A stretch of DNA of 64,000 nucleotides from Pseudomonas spelaei (GTDB lineage: Bacteria > Pseudomonadota > Gammaproteobacteria > Pseudomonadales > Pseudomonadaceae): the NCBI RefSeq assembly GCF_009724245.1, contig NZ_WNNK01000005.1, forward strand, positions 124,001 through 188,000. Direction: 5' to 3'. This document shows, piece after piece, positions 1 to 9,107 of the stretch (its first letter is position 1; the number at the start of each line of letters is the position of its first letter). The notes beneath the pieces are model-generated. The model did not search any database, was not told where the DNA came from, and saw only the letters and a program-made list of their open reading frames with translations. The translations under genes and the position numbers were made by a program.

Positions 1-68
1 CAGGCTTGTCGCCCAAGGCCTACGTCAAACAAATTTCCCTGCGTGCACGCGCGCAAGACGCTTACTGA
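1..68 (+). CDS. 3' end of a gene, possibly an AraC-family regulator
   Basis: An open frame (codons starting at base 3) runs from the window edge to a TGA at 66-68. It encodes about 21 residues that begin GLSPKAYVKQ. A Gly-x-Ser-Pro-x-x-Tyr motif followed by a basic stretch is typical of the last helix of AraC/GlxA-type HTH domains, where it reads FG-x-SP-x-x-Y. Only this tail is visible, so the assignment is a guess from one short motif. If right, it may regulate the downstream amine-oxidation genes. Confidence 0.4.
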   Translation, partial: GLSPKAYVKQISLRARAQDAY

Positions 69-116
69 GGTCAGGCACTAGGATCACGCCATCGATTTTG
101 GGTGGTGGAGTTGGGT

Positions 117-1523
117 ATGCCGGCGTGGCGCACTATCAGTTTATGGATGGACCAGTTGGATGAGCCGCTGGTGGCTCGACCGTCGCTGGAGCAGGACCTG
201 GACGTCAACGTGGTCATCATCGGTGCCGGTTATACCGGGCTGTGGACTGCCTATTACCTCAAGCGCCAGGCCCCTGAACTGAAGATCGCCATCATCGAGG
301 CGCAAACCGCCGGCTTTGGCGCTTCGGGCCGCAACGGTGGCTGGTTGATGGGCAATCTGCTGGGAGAAGACAGCTTGCTGGCGGGATTGTCCCCCGAACA
401 ACGCCGCGCCTCGTTCGACTTGCTGCATGGCATCCCCGATGAAGTGGCCCAGGTGATCGAGCGCGAAGGTATCGCCTGCGATTACCGCAAGGGCGGAGTG
501 CTGTACTGCGCGGCCCGCTATCCCGAGCAGGAAGTCAGCCTGCGTCAATACTTGAAAAAACTGCATGCCCAAGGCCTCACCGAAGACGATTATCGCTGGT
601 TGAGCCCGCAACAGTTGGCCGAGCAGATTCGTATCGCCAAGCCTTACGGCGGCATTTACGCCCCGCATGTCGCGACTATTCACCCGGCCAAGCTGGTACG
701 AGGCCTGGCGCGCGTGGTCGAGCAAATGGGGGTCAAAATCTACGAAAACAGCCCGGTGACCCACTGGCAGTCCGGTAGCCTGCGCACCGACAAGGCGAAG
801 GTCCGTGCTTCCTGGGTGGTGCCGGCCGTCGAGGGCTATGCCACGACCCTGGCGCCTTTGGGGCGTTATCAATTGCCAGTACAAAGCCTGATTGTCGCTA
901 CTGAGCCGCTGCCCGCCAGTACCTGGGACGAAATCGGCCTGAACCGAGGCCAGGCCTTTGGCGAAAGCAGCCGCCAGGTCACTTATGGCCAGCGCACGAT
1001 GGACAACCGCCTGGTGTTCGGCGCCCGTGGCGGCTATCAGTTTGCCGGCAAGCTGCGGCACAACTTTGACTTGACCGACAGTGAAGTGGAACTGCGCCGC
1101 TATCTGTTCGGCGAGCTGTTTCCCCAACTCAAGAACGTACGCATCACTCACGCCTGGGGCGGCAACCTGGGCATGTCCCGACGCTTCAGGCCGCACATGC
1201 TCTGCGATCACACGACGGGCATTGCCTTGTCCGGTGGTTATGGCGGTGAGGGTGTCGGGGCCAGCCACCTCGGCGGCCGGACGCTGGCGGACATGATCCT
1301 GGGCCTCGACACGTCGTTGGTCAGCCAGCCATGGGTTATCCCTCAAGGCTCCCTGGACGCCCTCAAGGCCTGGGAGCCGGAACCCTGCCGCTGGCTGGGC
1401 TACAACGCGATCATCCGCAGCTTTGTCCACGAAGACCAGACCCTGGCCAACCCCGACAGCGCACCCTGGCGCCGCCGTTTGGCCAGCGGGGTTGCGGGGT
1501 TCATGGAAGGCTTCATGCACTAA
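117..1523 (+). CDS. FAD-dependent oxidoreductase, DAO family (gamma-glutamylputrescine oxidase-like)
   Basis: Flavoprotein of 468 residues that probably oxidises an amine or amino acid in the cytoplasm. The N-terminal dinucleotide-binding motif GAGYTG lies at residues 36-41 and an acidic ribose-binding residue (E61) ends the second strand. It is followed by GFGASGRNGGW (67-76), characteristic of DAO/PuuB/OrdL-type enzymes. A C-terminal GYGGEGV completes the FAD site. ATG at 117 follows a GGTGGAG ribosome binding site; an in-frame GTG at 102 is less likely. A cupin gene and a polyamine-type binding protein follow on the same strand, so polyamine or related amine catabolism is the likely context. 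The substrate cannot be read from the sequence. Confidence 0.85.
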   Translation: MPAWRTISLWMDQLDEPLVARPSLEQDLDVNVVIIGAGYTGLWTAYYLKRQAPELKIAIIEAQTAGFGASGRNGGWLMGNLLGEDSLLAGLSPEQRRASFDLLHGIPDEVAQVIEREGIACDYRKGGVLYCAARYPEQEVSLRQYLKKLHAQGLTEDDYRWLSPQQLAEQIRIAKPYGGIYAPHVATIHPAKLVRGLARVVEQMGVKIYENSPVTHWQSGSLRTDKAKVRASWVVPAVEGYATTLAPLGRYQLPVQSLIVATEPLPASTWDEIGLNRGQAFGESSRQVTYGQRTMDNRLVFGARGGYQFAGKLRHNFDLTDSEVELRRYLFGELFPQLKNVRITHAWGGNLGMSRRFRPHMLCDHTTGIALSGGYGGEGVGASHLGGRTLADMILGLDTSLVSQPWVIPQGSLDALKAWEPEPCRWLGYNAIIRSFVHEDQTLANPDSAPWRRRLASGVAGFMEGFMH

Positions 1524-1544
1524 GTCGTTTCAATTACTGCAGGT

Positions 1545-1892
1545 ATGACCATGAGCATCACTCAATTCAAAGACACCCTCAACGCCCACTTGCCGGATTC
1601 CGGCCCCGTCGCCGTGCCGCTGGGCACTCCGGTGGCCGTGGCGTCAACCTTGAGTGTGGAGCGCAGCGATGGCGTCGAAACCGGCATCTGGGCATGCACC
1701 CCCGGGCGCTGGCGCCGGCAAATCGTGGCCCAGGAGTTCTGCCACTTCATCCAGGGCCGCTGCACGTTTACCCCGGACGACGGCGAAACCCTGCATATCG
1801 AAGCCGGCGACGCACTGATGTTGCCCGCCAACAGCACCGGTATCTGGGACATCCAGGAAACCGTGCGCAAGACCTACGTGTTGATTCTGTAA
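1545..1892 (+). CDS. Cupin domain protein (DUF861/EutQ-like)
   Basis: Small single-domain protein of 115 residues. The central part, with GRCTFTP, the Gly-Asp pair in EAGDALMLPANSTG and a beta-rich pattern, fits the cupin_3 (DUF861) fold found in (S)-ureidoglycine aminohydrolase-like and EutQ-like proteins. It begins 21 bases after the oxidoreductase stop and is probably cotranscribed. A second in-frame ATG lies two codons in. Such cupins commonly sit beside DAO-type amine oxidases. Its reaction is unknown; metal binding is an inference from the family. Confidence 0.8.
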   Translation: MTMSITQFKDTLNAHLPDSGPVAVPLGTPVAVASTLSVERSDGVETGIWACTPGRWRRQIVAQEFCHFIQGRCTFTPDDGETLHIEAGDALMLPANSTGIWDIQETVRKTYVLIL

Positions 1893-1952
1893 ACCTTTGA
1901 TCCTTGATCGCCTGCCATAAAAACAGCCCTATAACCGCCAGGAAATCGAACC

Positions 1953-3032
1953 ATGAAGCCCATTGTCCTGTTGCCCTTGCTGCTGGTGGCCTCCCTCAGC
2001 CAGGCCGCCGAAACGGTAAAAATCTACAACTGGTCGGACTACATTGCCCCGGACACTACAAAGAACTTCCAGAAAGAAACCGGCATCGCCTTCACCTACG
2101 ACGTCTATGACAGCAACGAGACCCTCGACGGCAAGTTGATGACCGGCAAATCCGGCTACGACGTGGTGTTTCCGTCCAACCACTTCATGGCCCGGCAGAT
2201 TCAGGGTGGCGCGCTGAAGAAGCTCGACAAGAGCCAGTTACCCAACTGGAAAAACCTCAATCCGGTGCTGCTCAAGGCCCTGGAAAACAACGACCCGGGC
2301 AATGCCCACGGCTTCCCGTACCTGTGGGGCAGCACCGGCATTGGCTACAACATCGACAAGGTCAAGGCAGTGCTGGGAGACAGTGCCCCGGTGGACTCCT
2401 GGGACCTGATCTTCAAGCCCGAGTACATGCAAAAGCTGCAAAAGTGCGGGGTCGCTATCCTCGACAACGGCCCGGAACTGTTGCCGGCCGCGCTGAACTA
2501 CCTGGGCTTGGCGCACCACAGCAAGAACCCCGAGGACTACAAGAAAGCCGAAGCACTGCTGATGAAGGTGCGGCCTTACGTCAGTTACTTCCACTCCTCG
2601 AAATACACCAGCGACCTGGCCAACGGCGACATCTGCGTAGCGGTCGGCTTTTCCGGCGACATCCTGCAAGCCGAAAGCCGCGCCAACGAAGCCAGGAATG
2701 GCGTGAAGATCGGCTACAACATTCCCAAGGAAGGCGCAGCCATCTGGTTCGACATGGTGGCCATGCCCGCCGACGCCCCGGATGAAAAGGCCGGTTATGC
2801 CTTCATGAACTACCTGCTGCGCCCCGACGTGATGGCCAGCATCACCAACCATGTGCACTACGCCAACGGCAATGCTGCGGCCGACAGCCTGGTGGACCCG
2901 GCAATCAAGAGCGACACCAAGGTCTACCCGAGCCCGGAAATGATGGGCAAGTTGTTTGCGCTGGAAGCAATGCCGCTGAACATCGACCGGATTCGCACGC
3001 GGGTGTGGAACACGATTCGTACAGGGCGCTAA
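1953..3032 (+). CDS. Polyamine ABC transporter substrate-binding protein (PotF/SpuD-like)
   Basis: Periplasmic solute-binding protein of 359 residues with a clear signal peptide (hydrophobic core after MKP, cleavage near SQA-AE at residues 17-20). The mature protein begins with KIYNWSDYIAPDT, the hallmark of PotF/SpuD/SpuE putrescine and spermidine receptors. Aromatic and acidic residues through the chain match that family, and the length is typical. No permease or ATPase genes adjoin it, so it may share an exporter-independent uptake complex encoded elsewhere, or feed the nearby amine oxidase. Pseudomonas genomes carry several such orphan receptors. Ligand specificity (putrescine, spermidine or another amine) cannot be decided here. 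Confidence 0.9.
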   Translation: MKPIVLLPLLLVASLSQAAETVKIYNWSDYIAPDTTKNFQKETGIAFTYDVYDSNETLDGKLMTGKSGYDVVFPSNHFMARQIQGGALKKLDKSQLPNWKNLNPVLLKALENNDPGNAHGFPYLWGSTGIGYNIDKVKAVLGDSAPVDSWDLIFKPEYMQKLQKCGVAILDNGPELLPAALNYLGLAHHSKNPEDYKKAEALLMKVRPYVSYFHSSKYTSDLANGDICVAVGFSGDILQAESRANEARNGVKIGYNIPKEGAAIWFDMVAMPADAPDEKAGYAFMNYLLRPDVMASITNHVHYANGNAAADSLVDPAIKSDTKVYPSPEMMGKLFALEAMPLNIDRIRTRVWNTIRTGR

Positions 3033-3078
3033 TTAGTGTTATTTCGGACGCACTGTGCAATACCCGTCAGTGACGGAA

Positions 3079-3270
3079 TGAGGGTCAGGTAAACGAACGC
3101 AATCCTGTGTGGGAGTTGTCGAGCTTTAGCGAGGCTGCGATGACGTCGGCACAGCCAACATTGACGTTGCCTGACCCACCGCTATCGTAGCCTCGCCGGG
3201 GCTCGACAACTCCCACCTCTGATTTTCTCTGTCTCGAGGCCCTGCGTTCGCTTAAATGATCGGCACTAGG
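3079..3270. repeat. Composite palindromic intergenic element, copy A
   Basis: A 108-bp imperfect palindrome (3109-3216) has arms starting GTGGGAGTTGTCGAGC and ending in the complement GCTCGACAACTCCCAC. It is enclosed by a longer, imperfect outer inverted repeat (about 3079-3100 against 3243-3270). The same core recurs at 13823, 20231 and 27766. It belongs to the REP/REPIN-like palindromes of P. fluorescens and probably forms a long hairpin between two convergent genes, where it may also stop transcription. Confidence 0.8.
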
Positions 3271-3292
3271 CGCGCTGCGTCTCTTTTTTGCG

Positions 3293-4087
3293 CTACGGAT
3301 TCTCCAGGTCATGCCCCAACGACTGGATAAACAACGCAAACAACTCCGGCTGTGACGAGATATCCAGCTTGGCATACAGGTGCCGGCGATGAACCTTGAC
3401 CGTGTCCGGTGAGATGCTCAGGCGCTCGGCCATGGCCTTGGAAGAAAACCCGCGCAATACCAGACGAGCAATTTCCAGCTCGCGCTCCGACAGCACACCG
3501 CTGCCAAATTGACTCAATGCATCACGAATCTGGCTGGCCATGGCGTCCGGTGCCGGCGCCCGTTGGGTGCTTTGTTGCCAATGCTGCTGCATCAACGGCA
3601 ACACCCAGGCAGACAGGGTGGTCATCAGGCCTGTTTCATCCGGGGTAAACAGCCGCTGCATGCCCAGGGACAGGGACAGGGTTCCGCTGCCCGGCAGTTG
3701 CAGAATGAACTGCATCTCGTCTTCCAGCACGTTGTCGTGAAAGTAGCTGAGGAAGTATTCGCTCTGGCGAAAGTGATCCGGCGCCACTTCTTCAAGGTGG
3801 TACACACCGTTGGCGTAGCCGTCCCGACACGCCTGGAAAAACGGGTCGATCAAGTACAGACCATTGAGATAAATCAGCATCGGTGTGGGCTTGTTGCTGG
3901 GTTGGGCGTCGTATTCTTCCAGTGCCTGGGGCACGCCCTCAAGGGGGTAGAAAATCGCCAGGGCATTATCGAACGGCAGGCACTGGTGCAACAGCAGGAT
4001 CAACTGCTTCCAGAAGCGTTCGGTTCCGAGCTGCGCCACGGTTCGACCCAGTCCAGTGTGCATGCCGACTTCCCTGAACAGGCTCAT
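3293..4087 (-). CDS. LuxR-family transcriptional regulator
   Basis: Regulator of 264 residues with a C-terminal GerE-type helix-turn-helix: LSERELEIARLVLRGFSSK, then AERLSISPDTVKVHRRHLYAKLD, about residues 195-245. The N-terminal 180 residues have no receiver-domain aspartate pattern and no recognised autoinducer-binding motif, so the signal is unknown. The chosen ATG is preceded by GGAG at 8 bases; an upstream TTG at 4120 would add 11 residues but has no such site. It lies between a polyamine-type receptor gene and a permease-peptidase pair, divergent from the latter, and is a likely regulator of these genes (inference). Confidence 0.85.
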   Translation of the reverse strand: MSLFREVGMHTGLGRTVAQLGTERFWKQLILLLHQCLPFDNALAIFYPLEGVPQALEEYDAQPSNKPTPMLIYLNGLYLIDPFFQACRDGYANGVYHLEEVAPDHFRQSEYFLSYFHDNVLEDEMQFILQLPGSGTLSLSLGMQRLFTPDETGLMTTLSAWVLPLMQQHWQQSTQRAPAPDAMASQIRDALSQFGSGVLSERELEIARLVLRGFSSKAMAERLSISPDTVKVHRRHLYAKLDISSQPELFALFIQSLGHDLENP

Positions 4088-4286
4088 GTACGGTGCTCCG
4101 ACGGCGAAAAGATTGCGCAAGGTTTCGGCTTTTGCCGGTTCCCGTCAAGGGGAGTACTCCAATAGGGGAATTGGCCGCGTGGAACACAGGGTCTAGATTC
4201 GCTGACAGCCAGCGGGAAGCATATCCCGCACTGCTTATCCCTTTTCGTTTCTGCCTCAAACCAAGAATAACTACGAGGATAACGAT

Positions 4287-5651
4287 ATGAGTGCTTCTCC
4301 CGCGCCCGACGGCGTATTGAAACCCACCTTGAGCGTGTTCGACGTTGTCGCGATTACCGTCTCGGCGGTGACTCCGGCCAGTTCCGTATTCGTGATCGCG
4401 CCGTTTGCCATCCAGCAGGCCGGCAGTGGGGTGTTCCTGGCGTTCGTGATGGCGGCGGTGCTCGCGCTGATGTTCGCCTTCTGTTACGCAGAGCTGGGCC
4501 GTGCCCATAACAGCGCCGGGGGTGAATACGTTTACGCCAAGCGTGTGTTCGGCGGCATGGCCGGCTACGCAACCTTCCTCACGGTGCTGGTGATGTTGCT
4601 GTTTATCCCGCCGGTGCTGGCCACCGGCGCCGCGACCTATCTCAACAACGCCCTGGGCACTAAATTCGACTCGCAAACCGTGGCCCTGGTGATCGTGGTC
4701 TGCAGCTACGCCTTGGGCATTCTCAATATCAAGCTTAACGCCTGGATCACTGGCACTTGTTTGCTGCTGGAAGTGGCCGCCTTGCTGGTGATCGTGGTGA
4801 TCGGCTTCGGCAACCCGGTGCAGCCGGCCAGCGTGTTGTTCCAACCGCAAATTGTCGAAAACGGCGTGCTGCACCTGGCGCCTTGGGCGCTGGTGATTGG
4901 CGCGGTGGGTATTGGTCTGTTCTCGTTCAATGGTTACGGCCCGGCGGTGCTGTTGGCCGAAGACATGAAGTGTGGCGGCAAGGGCGTGCACAAGGCGGTG
5001 CTGTGGTCCCTGGGGTTGGTGGTGGTGATCGAGCTGGTACCGATCACCGCGCTGTTGATTGGCGCGCCTTCCCTCAGTGCAATGATCAGCAGCCCCGATC
5101 CTATCGGTTACCTGTTGACCAGCCACGGCAATGAGACCTTGTCACGGCTGGTGAGCGCCGGGATTTTCCTGTCGGTGTTCAATGCCATCGTCGCCATCGT
5201 CATCCAGATTGGCCGGGTGGTGTTCAGCAGTGGCCGCGACGCCTTGTGGACGCCCGCCATCAATAAACTGTTCACCCGCATTCATCCGCGCTGGGACTCC
5301 CCGTGGCTGGCTACGCTGTTCCTGGCGATTCCGTCGGCGTTGCTCAGTTTCAGCTCCAACCTGGCGGACCTGACGTCCTTCAGCGTGCTGCTGATCATGC
5401 TGGTGTACCTGATGGTGGCCTTGAGCGCGCTGATGAGTCGGGTGCTGTTGCGTGATCGCGAGCATCCTTATCGCATGCCACTGTGGCCGCTGCCGGCGTT
5501 GCTGGCGGTGCTGGGGGCCGGCTATCTATTGTTTACCTTGATCCTTGAGGCTTCGGCCCGGGACATCATGATCATTATCGGCTTGTTGGCACTGTCGGTG
5601 ATTTTGTATTGCATCAGCGGCCGGTTGAGTCCGGCGTTCCAGAAACTGTAA
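4287..5651 (+). CDS. APC-family amino acid/polyamine permease
   Basis: Integral membrane protein of 454 residues with about 12 hydrophobic segments. The first segment (SVFDVVAITVSAVTPASSVFVI) and the following helices with conserved small residues, then CYAELGRAHNSAGGEYVYAKR, match the amino acid-polyamine-organocation superfamily. ATG follows a GAGGATAACG stretch. The downstream aminopeptidase starts 9 bases after the stop, so the two form an operon that could import an amino acid amide, amine or small peptide for hydrolysis. The LuxR-type gene is transcribed divergently from the intergenic 4088-4286. Confidence 0.9.
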   Translation: MSASPAPDGVLKPTLSVFDVVAITVSAVTPASSVFVIAPFAIQQAGSGVFLAFVMAAVLALMFAFCYAELGRAHNSAGGEYVYAKRVFGGMAGYATFLTVLVMLLFIPPVLATGAATYLNNALGTKFDSQTVALVIVVCSYALGILNIKLNAWITGTCLLLEVAALLVIVVIGFGNPVQPASVLFQPQIVENGVLHLAPWALVIGAVGIGLFSFNGYGPAVLLAEDMKCGGKGVHKAVLWSLGLVVVIELVPITALLIGAPSLSAMISSPDPIGYLLTSHGNETLSRLVSAGIFLSVFNAIVAIVIQIGRVVFSSGRDALWTPAINKLFTRIHPRWDSPWLATLFLAIPSALLSFSSNLADLTSFSVLLIMLVYLMVALSALMSRVLLRDREHPYRMPLWPLPALLAVLGAGYLLFTLILEASARDIMIIIGLLALSVILYCISGRLSPAFQKL

Positions 5652-5660
5652 GGAGTGGTT

Positions 5661-6761
5661 ATGCGCGCACGTCAATTGGGCATCACGTTGGGGCTGGGCA
5701 CGCCCGGTGAATTGAATGCTATCACCGACGTCCCCGGCGTTCGGGTTGGCCACAGCACCCTCAAGACCCGTATCGATGGCAAACAGGTCCGCACCGGCGT
5801 GACGGTGATCCAGCCTCGATCGGGTGAAGCCCGGCAACAACCGTGCTTTGCCGGCTACCACGTGCTCAATGGCAACGGCGACGCCACCGGTCTGGAATGG
5901 ATCAGCGAGTCGGGCTTGCTGACCACGCCACTGGCAATCACCAATACCCACAGCCTCGGCATCGTGCGCGACACCTTGATTGCGCTGGAGCGAGAAAAGC
6001 TGGCGGACCCTGCGGTGTATTGGTGCATGCCGGTGGTGATGGAAACCTATGACGGCTTGCTCAACGACATCTGGGGCCAGCATGTCGGCCCCGAGCATGT
6101 GCGCGAAGCCTTGGCTGGTGCTGTATCAGGCCCGGTACAGGAGGGGGCAGTCGGCGGCGGTACAGGGATGATCTGCCATGAGTTCAAGGGCGGTATCGGC
6201 ACGGCGTCGCGTCGGCTATCGACAGAGCAGGGCGGCTGGACCGTGGGTGTGCTGGTCCAGGCCAACCACGGCAAGCGTCAGGAGTTGCGCGTGGATGGCT
6301 ATCCGGTGGGTCGTCACTTGATGGAGATTCCTTCACCGTTTGCCGAGCGCGGTACACCTGGCATGGGCTCGATCGTGGTGATCCTGGCCACCGACGCGCC
6401 ATTGCTGCCGCATCAGTGCCAGCGGTTGGCGCAACGGGCGTCCATCGGTATTGCCCGCACGGGTGGCGGCACCGAGGATTCCAGTGGTGACCTGTTCCTC
6501 GCGTTCGCCACCGGCAACCAGGATTTGCCGCCTGCGGATTATGGGCGCAAGAACCTGCCGTTCAGCACGCCGCTGGCGATGGTCAATAACGATCACATTT
6601 CTCCGCTGTTCAGTGCGGCTGCCGAGGCCGTGGAGGAGGCGATCGTTAATGCGATCCTCGCCGGGGAGGACATGGATACCGAGGAGGGTGTTCTGGTGCC
6701 AGGGCTCGATGGGCAGACATTGCTGGGGGCGTTGCGCGCAACAGGTTGGCGTACTCACTAA
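5661..6761 (+). CDS. P1-family peptidase (DmpA/L-aminopeptidase-D-esterase type)
   Basis: Enzyme of 366 residues of the DmpA/BapA N-terminal-nucleophile family. It begins with the diagnostic GLGTPGELNAITDVPGVRVGH. The glycine-rich GAVGGGTGM and the GTPGMGSIVVI segment are present; S237 within GMGS is the expected nucleophile freed by autocleavage before the serine. Family members remove N-terminal residues from amides, beta-peptides or small peptides. ATG at 5661 sits 5 bases after AAGGAG; a GTG two codons earlier is in frame but too close. It follows the APC permease in an apparent operon. No signal peptide is seen, so it is probably cytoplasmic. Confidence 0.9.
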   Translation: MRARQLGITLGLGTPGELNAITDVPGVRVGHSTLKTRIDGKQVRTGVTVIQPRSGEARQQPCFAGYHVLNGNGDATGLEWISESGLLTTPLAITNTHSLGIVRDTLIALEREKLADPAVYWCMPVVMETYDGLLNDIWGQHVGPEHVREALAGAVSGPVQEGAVGGGTGMICHEFKGGIGTASRRLSTEQGGWTVGVLVQANHGKRQELRVDGYPVGRHLMEIPSPFAERGTPGMGSIVVILATDAPLLPHQCQRLAQRASIGIARTGGGTEDSSGDLFLAFATGNQDLPPADYGRKNLPFSTPLAMVNNDHISPLFSAAAEAVEEAIVNAILAGEDMDTEEGVLVPGLDGQTLLGALRATGWRTH

Positions 6762-6770
6762 GCATGTGTT

Positions 6771-6800
6771 CAGTTTGTCCCCGTAATAGGGGACAAGCTG
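6771..6800 (+). terminator. Strong stem-loop downstream of the DmpA-type gene
   Basis: A 12-bp stem with one G-U pair (TTGTCCCC against GGGGACAA in its centre) and a six-base loop starts 10 bases after the peptidase stop codon. No U-tract follows, so it is a terminator-like hairpin or mRNA 3' end protector rather than a classic intrinsic terminator. Confidence 0.55.
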
Positions 6801-7176
6801 TCAATACTATTAAAAGTAGTGGCTCTTTAATCTTTCTAATGACACGGTGGCACTTTCTTAGTGCACCCAAACAATATATTGGATCCATTTAGTCGCTGAA
6901 TGTGAGCTGCTTAACACTTAAAGCTTTAGTAGTATTTAATATTTAAATATTGGTTTGCACCTGTTTGGCCCAATGGAGGCTCAAGACAAAGGAATATTCA
7001 GAGTTATTTTCCCGTGTTTGCAGGAGTTGTTGATCCAGCGCATTTTTGTCGTGAAAAAAGTGCTGGACGATTGATTTCGAATTGTGTCAGTTTTTCTACC
7101 GCCTTCATAAGAGGCGAGTGATAGGACGATCTCGCCAGAGATGGTCTCTATCGGACAAAAACTGTTCCACTTGCAA
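6801..7176 (+). promoter_or_regulatory. AT-rich leader/promoter region of aprA
   Basis: Nearly 400 bases without a gene, clearly more AT-rich than their surroundings. It contains the perfect 14-bp palindrome AATATTTAAATATT at 6938-6951 and A/T runs suited to MvaT/H-NS-type silencing or a promoter. I could not settle on a -35/-10 pair. The region must hold the aprA promoter because the upstream gene ends in a hairpin and aprA starts at 7193. Confidence 0.5.
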
Positions 7177-7186
7177 ACAAGGAAGT
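7177..7186 (+). promoter_or_regulatory. RsmA/CsrA binding site overlapping the aprA ribosome binding site
   Basis: ACAAGGAAGT matches the CsrA/RsmA consensus (ACARGGANGU) in its core and contains the aprA Shine-Dalgarno AGGAAG, 7 bases before the ATG. In P. fluorescens, aprA is a known target of Gac/Rsm post-transcriptional control acting at the ribosome binding site. The match is seen directly; binding is inferred. Confidence 0.7.
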
Positions 7187-7192
7187 ACGTTT

Positions 7193-8641
7193 ATGTCAAA
7201 AGTAAAAGACAAAGCTATTGTATCGGCGGCTCAAGCAAGTAGCGCCTATACGCAAATTGATAGCTTTAGCCATCAGTATGACCGTGGCGGCAACCTCACG
7301 GTCAATGGCAAGCCCTCGTTTTCTGTCGACCAGGCAGCTGACCACCTGTTGCGCGAAGGTGGGGTATACCGGGATGTCGACGGCAACGGCAAGATCGACC
7401 TTACCTATACCTTCCTGACCTCGGCTTCCACGGCGACCATGAACCATCATGGTATCTCCGGGTTCAGCCAGTTCAACACCCAGCAGAAAGCACAGGCCGT
7501 ACTGGCCATGCAATCCTGGGCGGATGTCGCCAAGGTCACCTTTACCGAGAAAGCCTCGGGCGGTGACTTCCATATGACGTTTGGTAACTACAGCAGTGGC
7601 CAGGATGGCGCGGCAGCGTTTGCCTATCTGCCGGGTACCAACGAGAAGTACAACGAGAGTGGCCTTGATGGCACCTCCTGGTACCTGACCAATAGCAGCT
7701 ACACACCGAACAAGACGCCGGACCTGAACAACTACGGTCGTCAGACACTGACCCACGAAATTGGCCATACCCTGGGCCTGTCCCACCCCGGCGATTACAA
7801 CGCCGGGACTGGCAACCCATCCTACAAGGATGCGGATTACGGACAAGACTCACGTGGCTACAGTGTCATGAGTTACTGGAGCGAGAGCAACACCAGCCAG
7901 AACTTCACCAAAGGCGGCGTAGAGGCTTACTCGTCGGGTCCGCTGATCGATGACATCGCGGCGATCCAGAAGCTCTATGGTGCCAACTACGCAACCCGTT
8001 CGGGTGACACCACCTACGGCTTCAACTCCAATACCGGGCGTGATTTCCTCAGCGCCACCTCGAACTCCGACAAACTGGTGTTCTCGGTATGGGACGGTGG
8101 CGGCAACGACACCCTGGACTTCTCTGGCTTCACTCAAAACCAGAAAATCAACCTCAATGAGACCTCGTTCTCAGACGTTGGTGGCCTGGTTGGCAACGTT
8201 TCCATTGCCAAGGGTGTGACCATCGAGAACGCCATCGGCGGCTCCGGCAACGATCTGCTGATCGGTAACGCTGCGGCCAACACCCTCAAAGGCGGTGCCG
8301 GTAACGACATCATCTTCGGTGGTGGCGGGGCGGACAAGCTGTGGGGCGGTGCGGGTTCGGACACCTTTGTGTTCGGTGCCAGCTCCGATTCCAAGCCGGG
8401 TGCGGCGGATCAGATCCTGGACTTCACCTCGGGTTCGGACAAGATCGACCTGACCGGTATCACCAAAGGCGCGGGCCTGACCTTCGTGAATTCGTTCACC
8501 GGTCATGCAGGCGACGCGGTGCTCAGCTATGCCTCAGGTACCAACCTGGGCACGCTGGCAGTGGACTTCTCCGGGCATGGCGTGGCGGATTTCCTCGTCA
8601 CTACCGTAGGCCAGGCAGCCGTCAACGACATCGTGGCCTGA
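7193..8641 (+). CDS. aprA: Extracellular serralysin-type alkaline metalloprotease
   Basis: Secreted zinc protease of 482 residues (often called aprX in P. fluorescens). The zinc motif [11 protein letters not shown] occupies residues 188-198 with catalytic E189, and the serralysin Met-turn appears as SVMSYW further on. The C-terminal third carries glycine-rich nonapeptide (RTX) repeats such as [22 protein letters not shown] and [11 protein letters not shown]. The protein ends with a hydrophobic type I secretion tail, NDIVA. No Sec signal is present, as expected for export by AprDEF encoded downstream. The start has a good ribosome binding site that coincides with an RsmA site; an upstream in-frame GTG at 7082 would give a poor extension. 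The neighbouring inhibitor gene protects the cell. Confidence 0.97.
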   Translation: MSKVKDKAIVSAAQASSAYTQIDSFSHQYDRGGNLTVNGKPSFSVDQAADHLLREGGVYRDVDGNGKIDLTYTFLTSASTATMNHHGISGFSQFNTQQKAQAVLAMQSWADVAKVTFTEKASGGDFHMTFGNYSSGQDGAAAFAYLPGTNEKYNESGLDGTSWYLTNSSYTPNKTPDLNNYGRQTLTHEIGHTLGLSHPGDYNAGTGNPSYKDADYGQDSRGYSVMSYWSESNTSQNFTKGGVEAYSSGPLIDDIAAIQKLYGANYATRSGDTTYGFNSNTGRDFLSATSNSDKLVFSVWDGGGNDTLDFSGFTQNQKINLNETSFSDVGGLVGNVSIAKGVTIENAIGGSGNDLLIGNAAANTLKGGAGNDIIFGGGGADKLWGGAGSDTFVFGASSDSKPGAADQILDFTSGSDKIDLTGITKGAGLTFVNSFTGHAGDAVLSYASGTNLGTLAVDFSGHGVADFLVTTVGQAAVNDIVA

Positions 8642-8654
8642 TTCAGGCGTAAAG

Positions 8655-8680
8655 GAGAGCGGTGCGCGCGCGCCGCTCTC
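8655..8680 (+). terminator. GC-rich stem-loop between aprA and inh
   Basis: Arms GAGAGCGG and CCGCTCTC are separated by an alternating GC loop, 14 bases after the aprA stop. There is no U-tract. It is best read as an attenuator or 3' stabilising hairpin that would let aprA mRNA exceed that of the downstream export genes. Confidence 0.6.
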
Positions 8681-8738
8681 TGCCCTTGCATCCGTCCTAC
8701 AAACGAGCGATGGTGCCGGAGCATGAAAGGAAGCGCCC

Positions 8739-9107
8739 ATGAACAGATATCACACCGCAGCCCGCCGGGTTTTCCTGGGGTTGCTTATGTCGGCAGGAGC
8801 CACAGCCATGGCCAGCAGTTTGATTTTACCCAGCCCCGCACAACTGGCGGGGCACTGGGAGTTGCACCAGCAAGACCAGGTTTGCCCGCTGGACCTGATT
8901 GAAAACGCCAGCGCCCTGGGCGGTGACGTGGAATGCGCCAGCCGTTGGCTGGGCGATACACCCTCAAGTTGGTCACCTACACCCGACGGAATCTGGTTGA
9001 TGAATGCCGAAGGCACGGGCATTAGTCACTTGAACCGCGTGAAAGAAGGCGAATACGAAGTCCGGACTAAGTCTGGAGAAACAGTTGTACTAAGGCGTGC
9101 ACCTTAA
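8739..9107 (+). CDS. inh: Periplasmic alkaline protease inhibitor
   Basis: Small protein of 122 residues (AprI/Inh, MEROPS I38). It has a signal peptide of about 25 residues ending in TAMA-SS. The mature N-terminus SSLILPSPAQLAGHW corresponds to the trunk that enters the active site of serralysins. Two cysteines, in VCPLDL and VECASRW, are placed as in the single disulfide of the family. The tryptophan-rich strands form the small beta-barrel. It sits between aprA and the exporter genes, the standard position. Its role is to block AprA that folds prematurely in the periplasm. Confidence 0.93.
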   Translation: MNRYHTAARRVFLGLLMSAGATAMASSLILPSPAQLAGHWELHQQDQVCPLDLIENASALGGDVECASRWLGDTPSSWSPTPDGIWLMNAEGTGISHLNRVKEGEYEVRTKSGETVVLRRAP

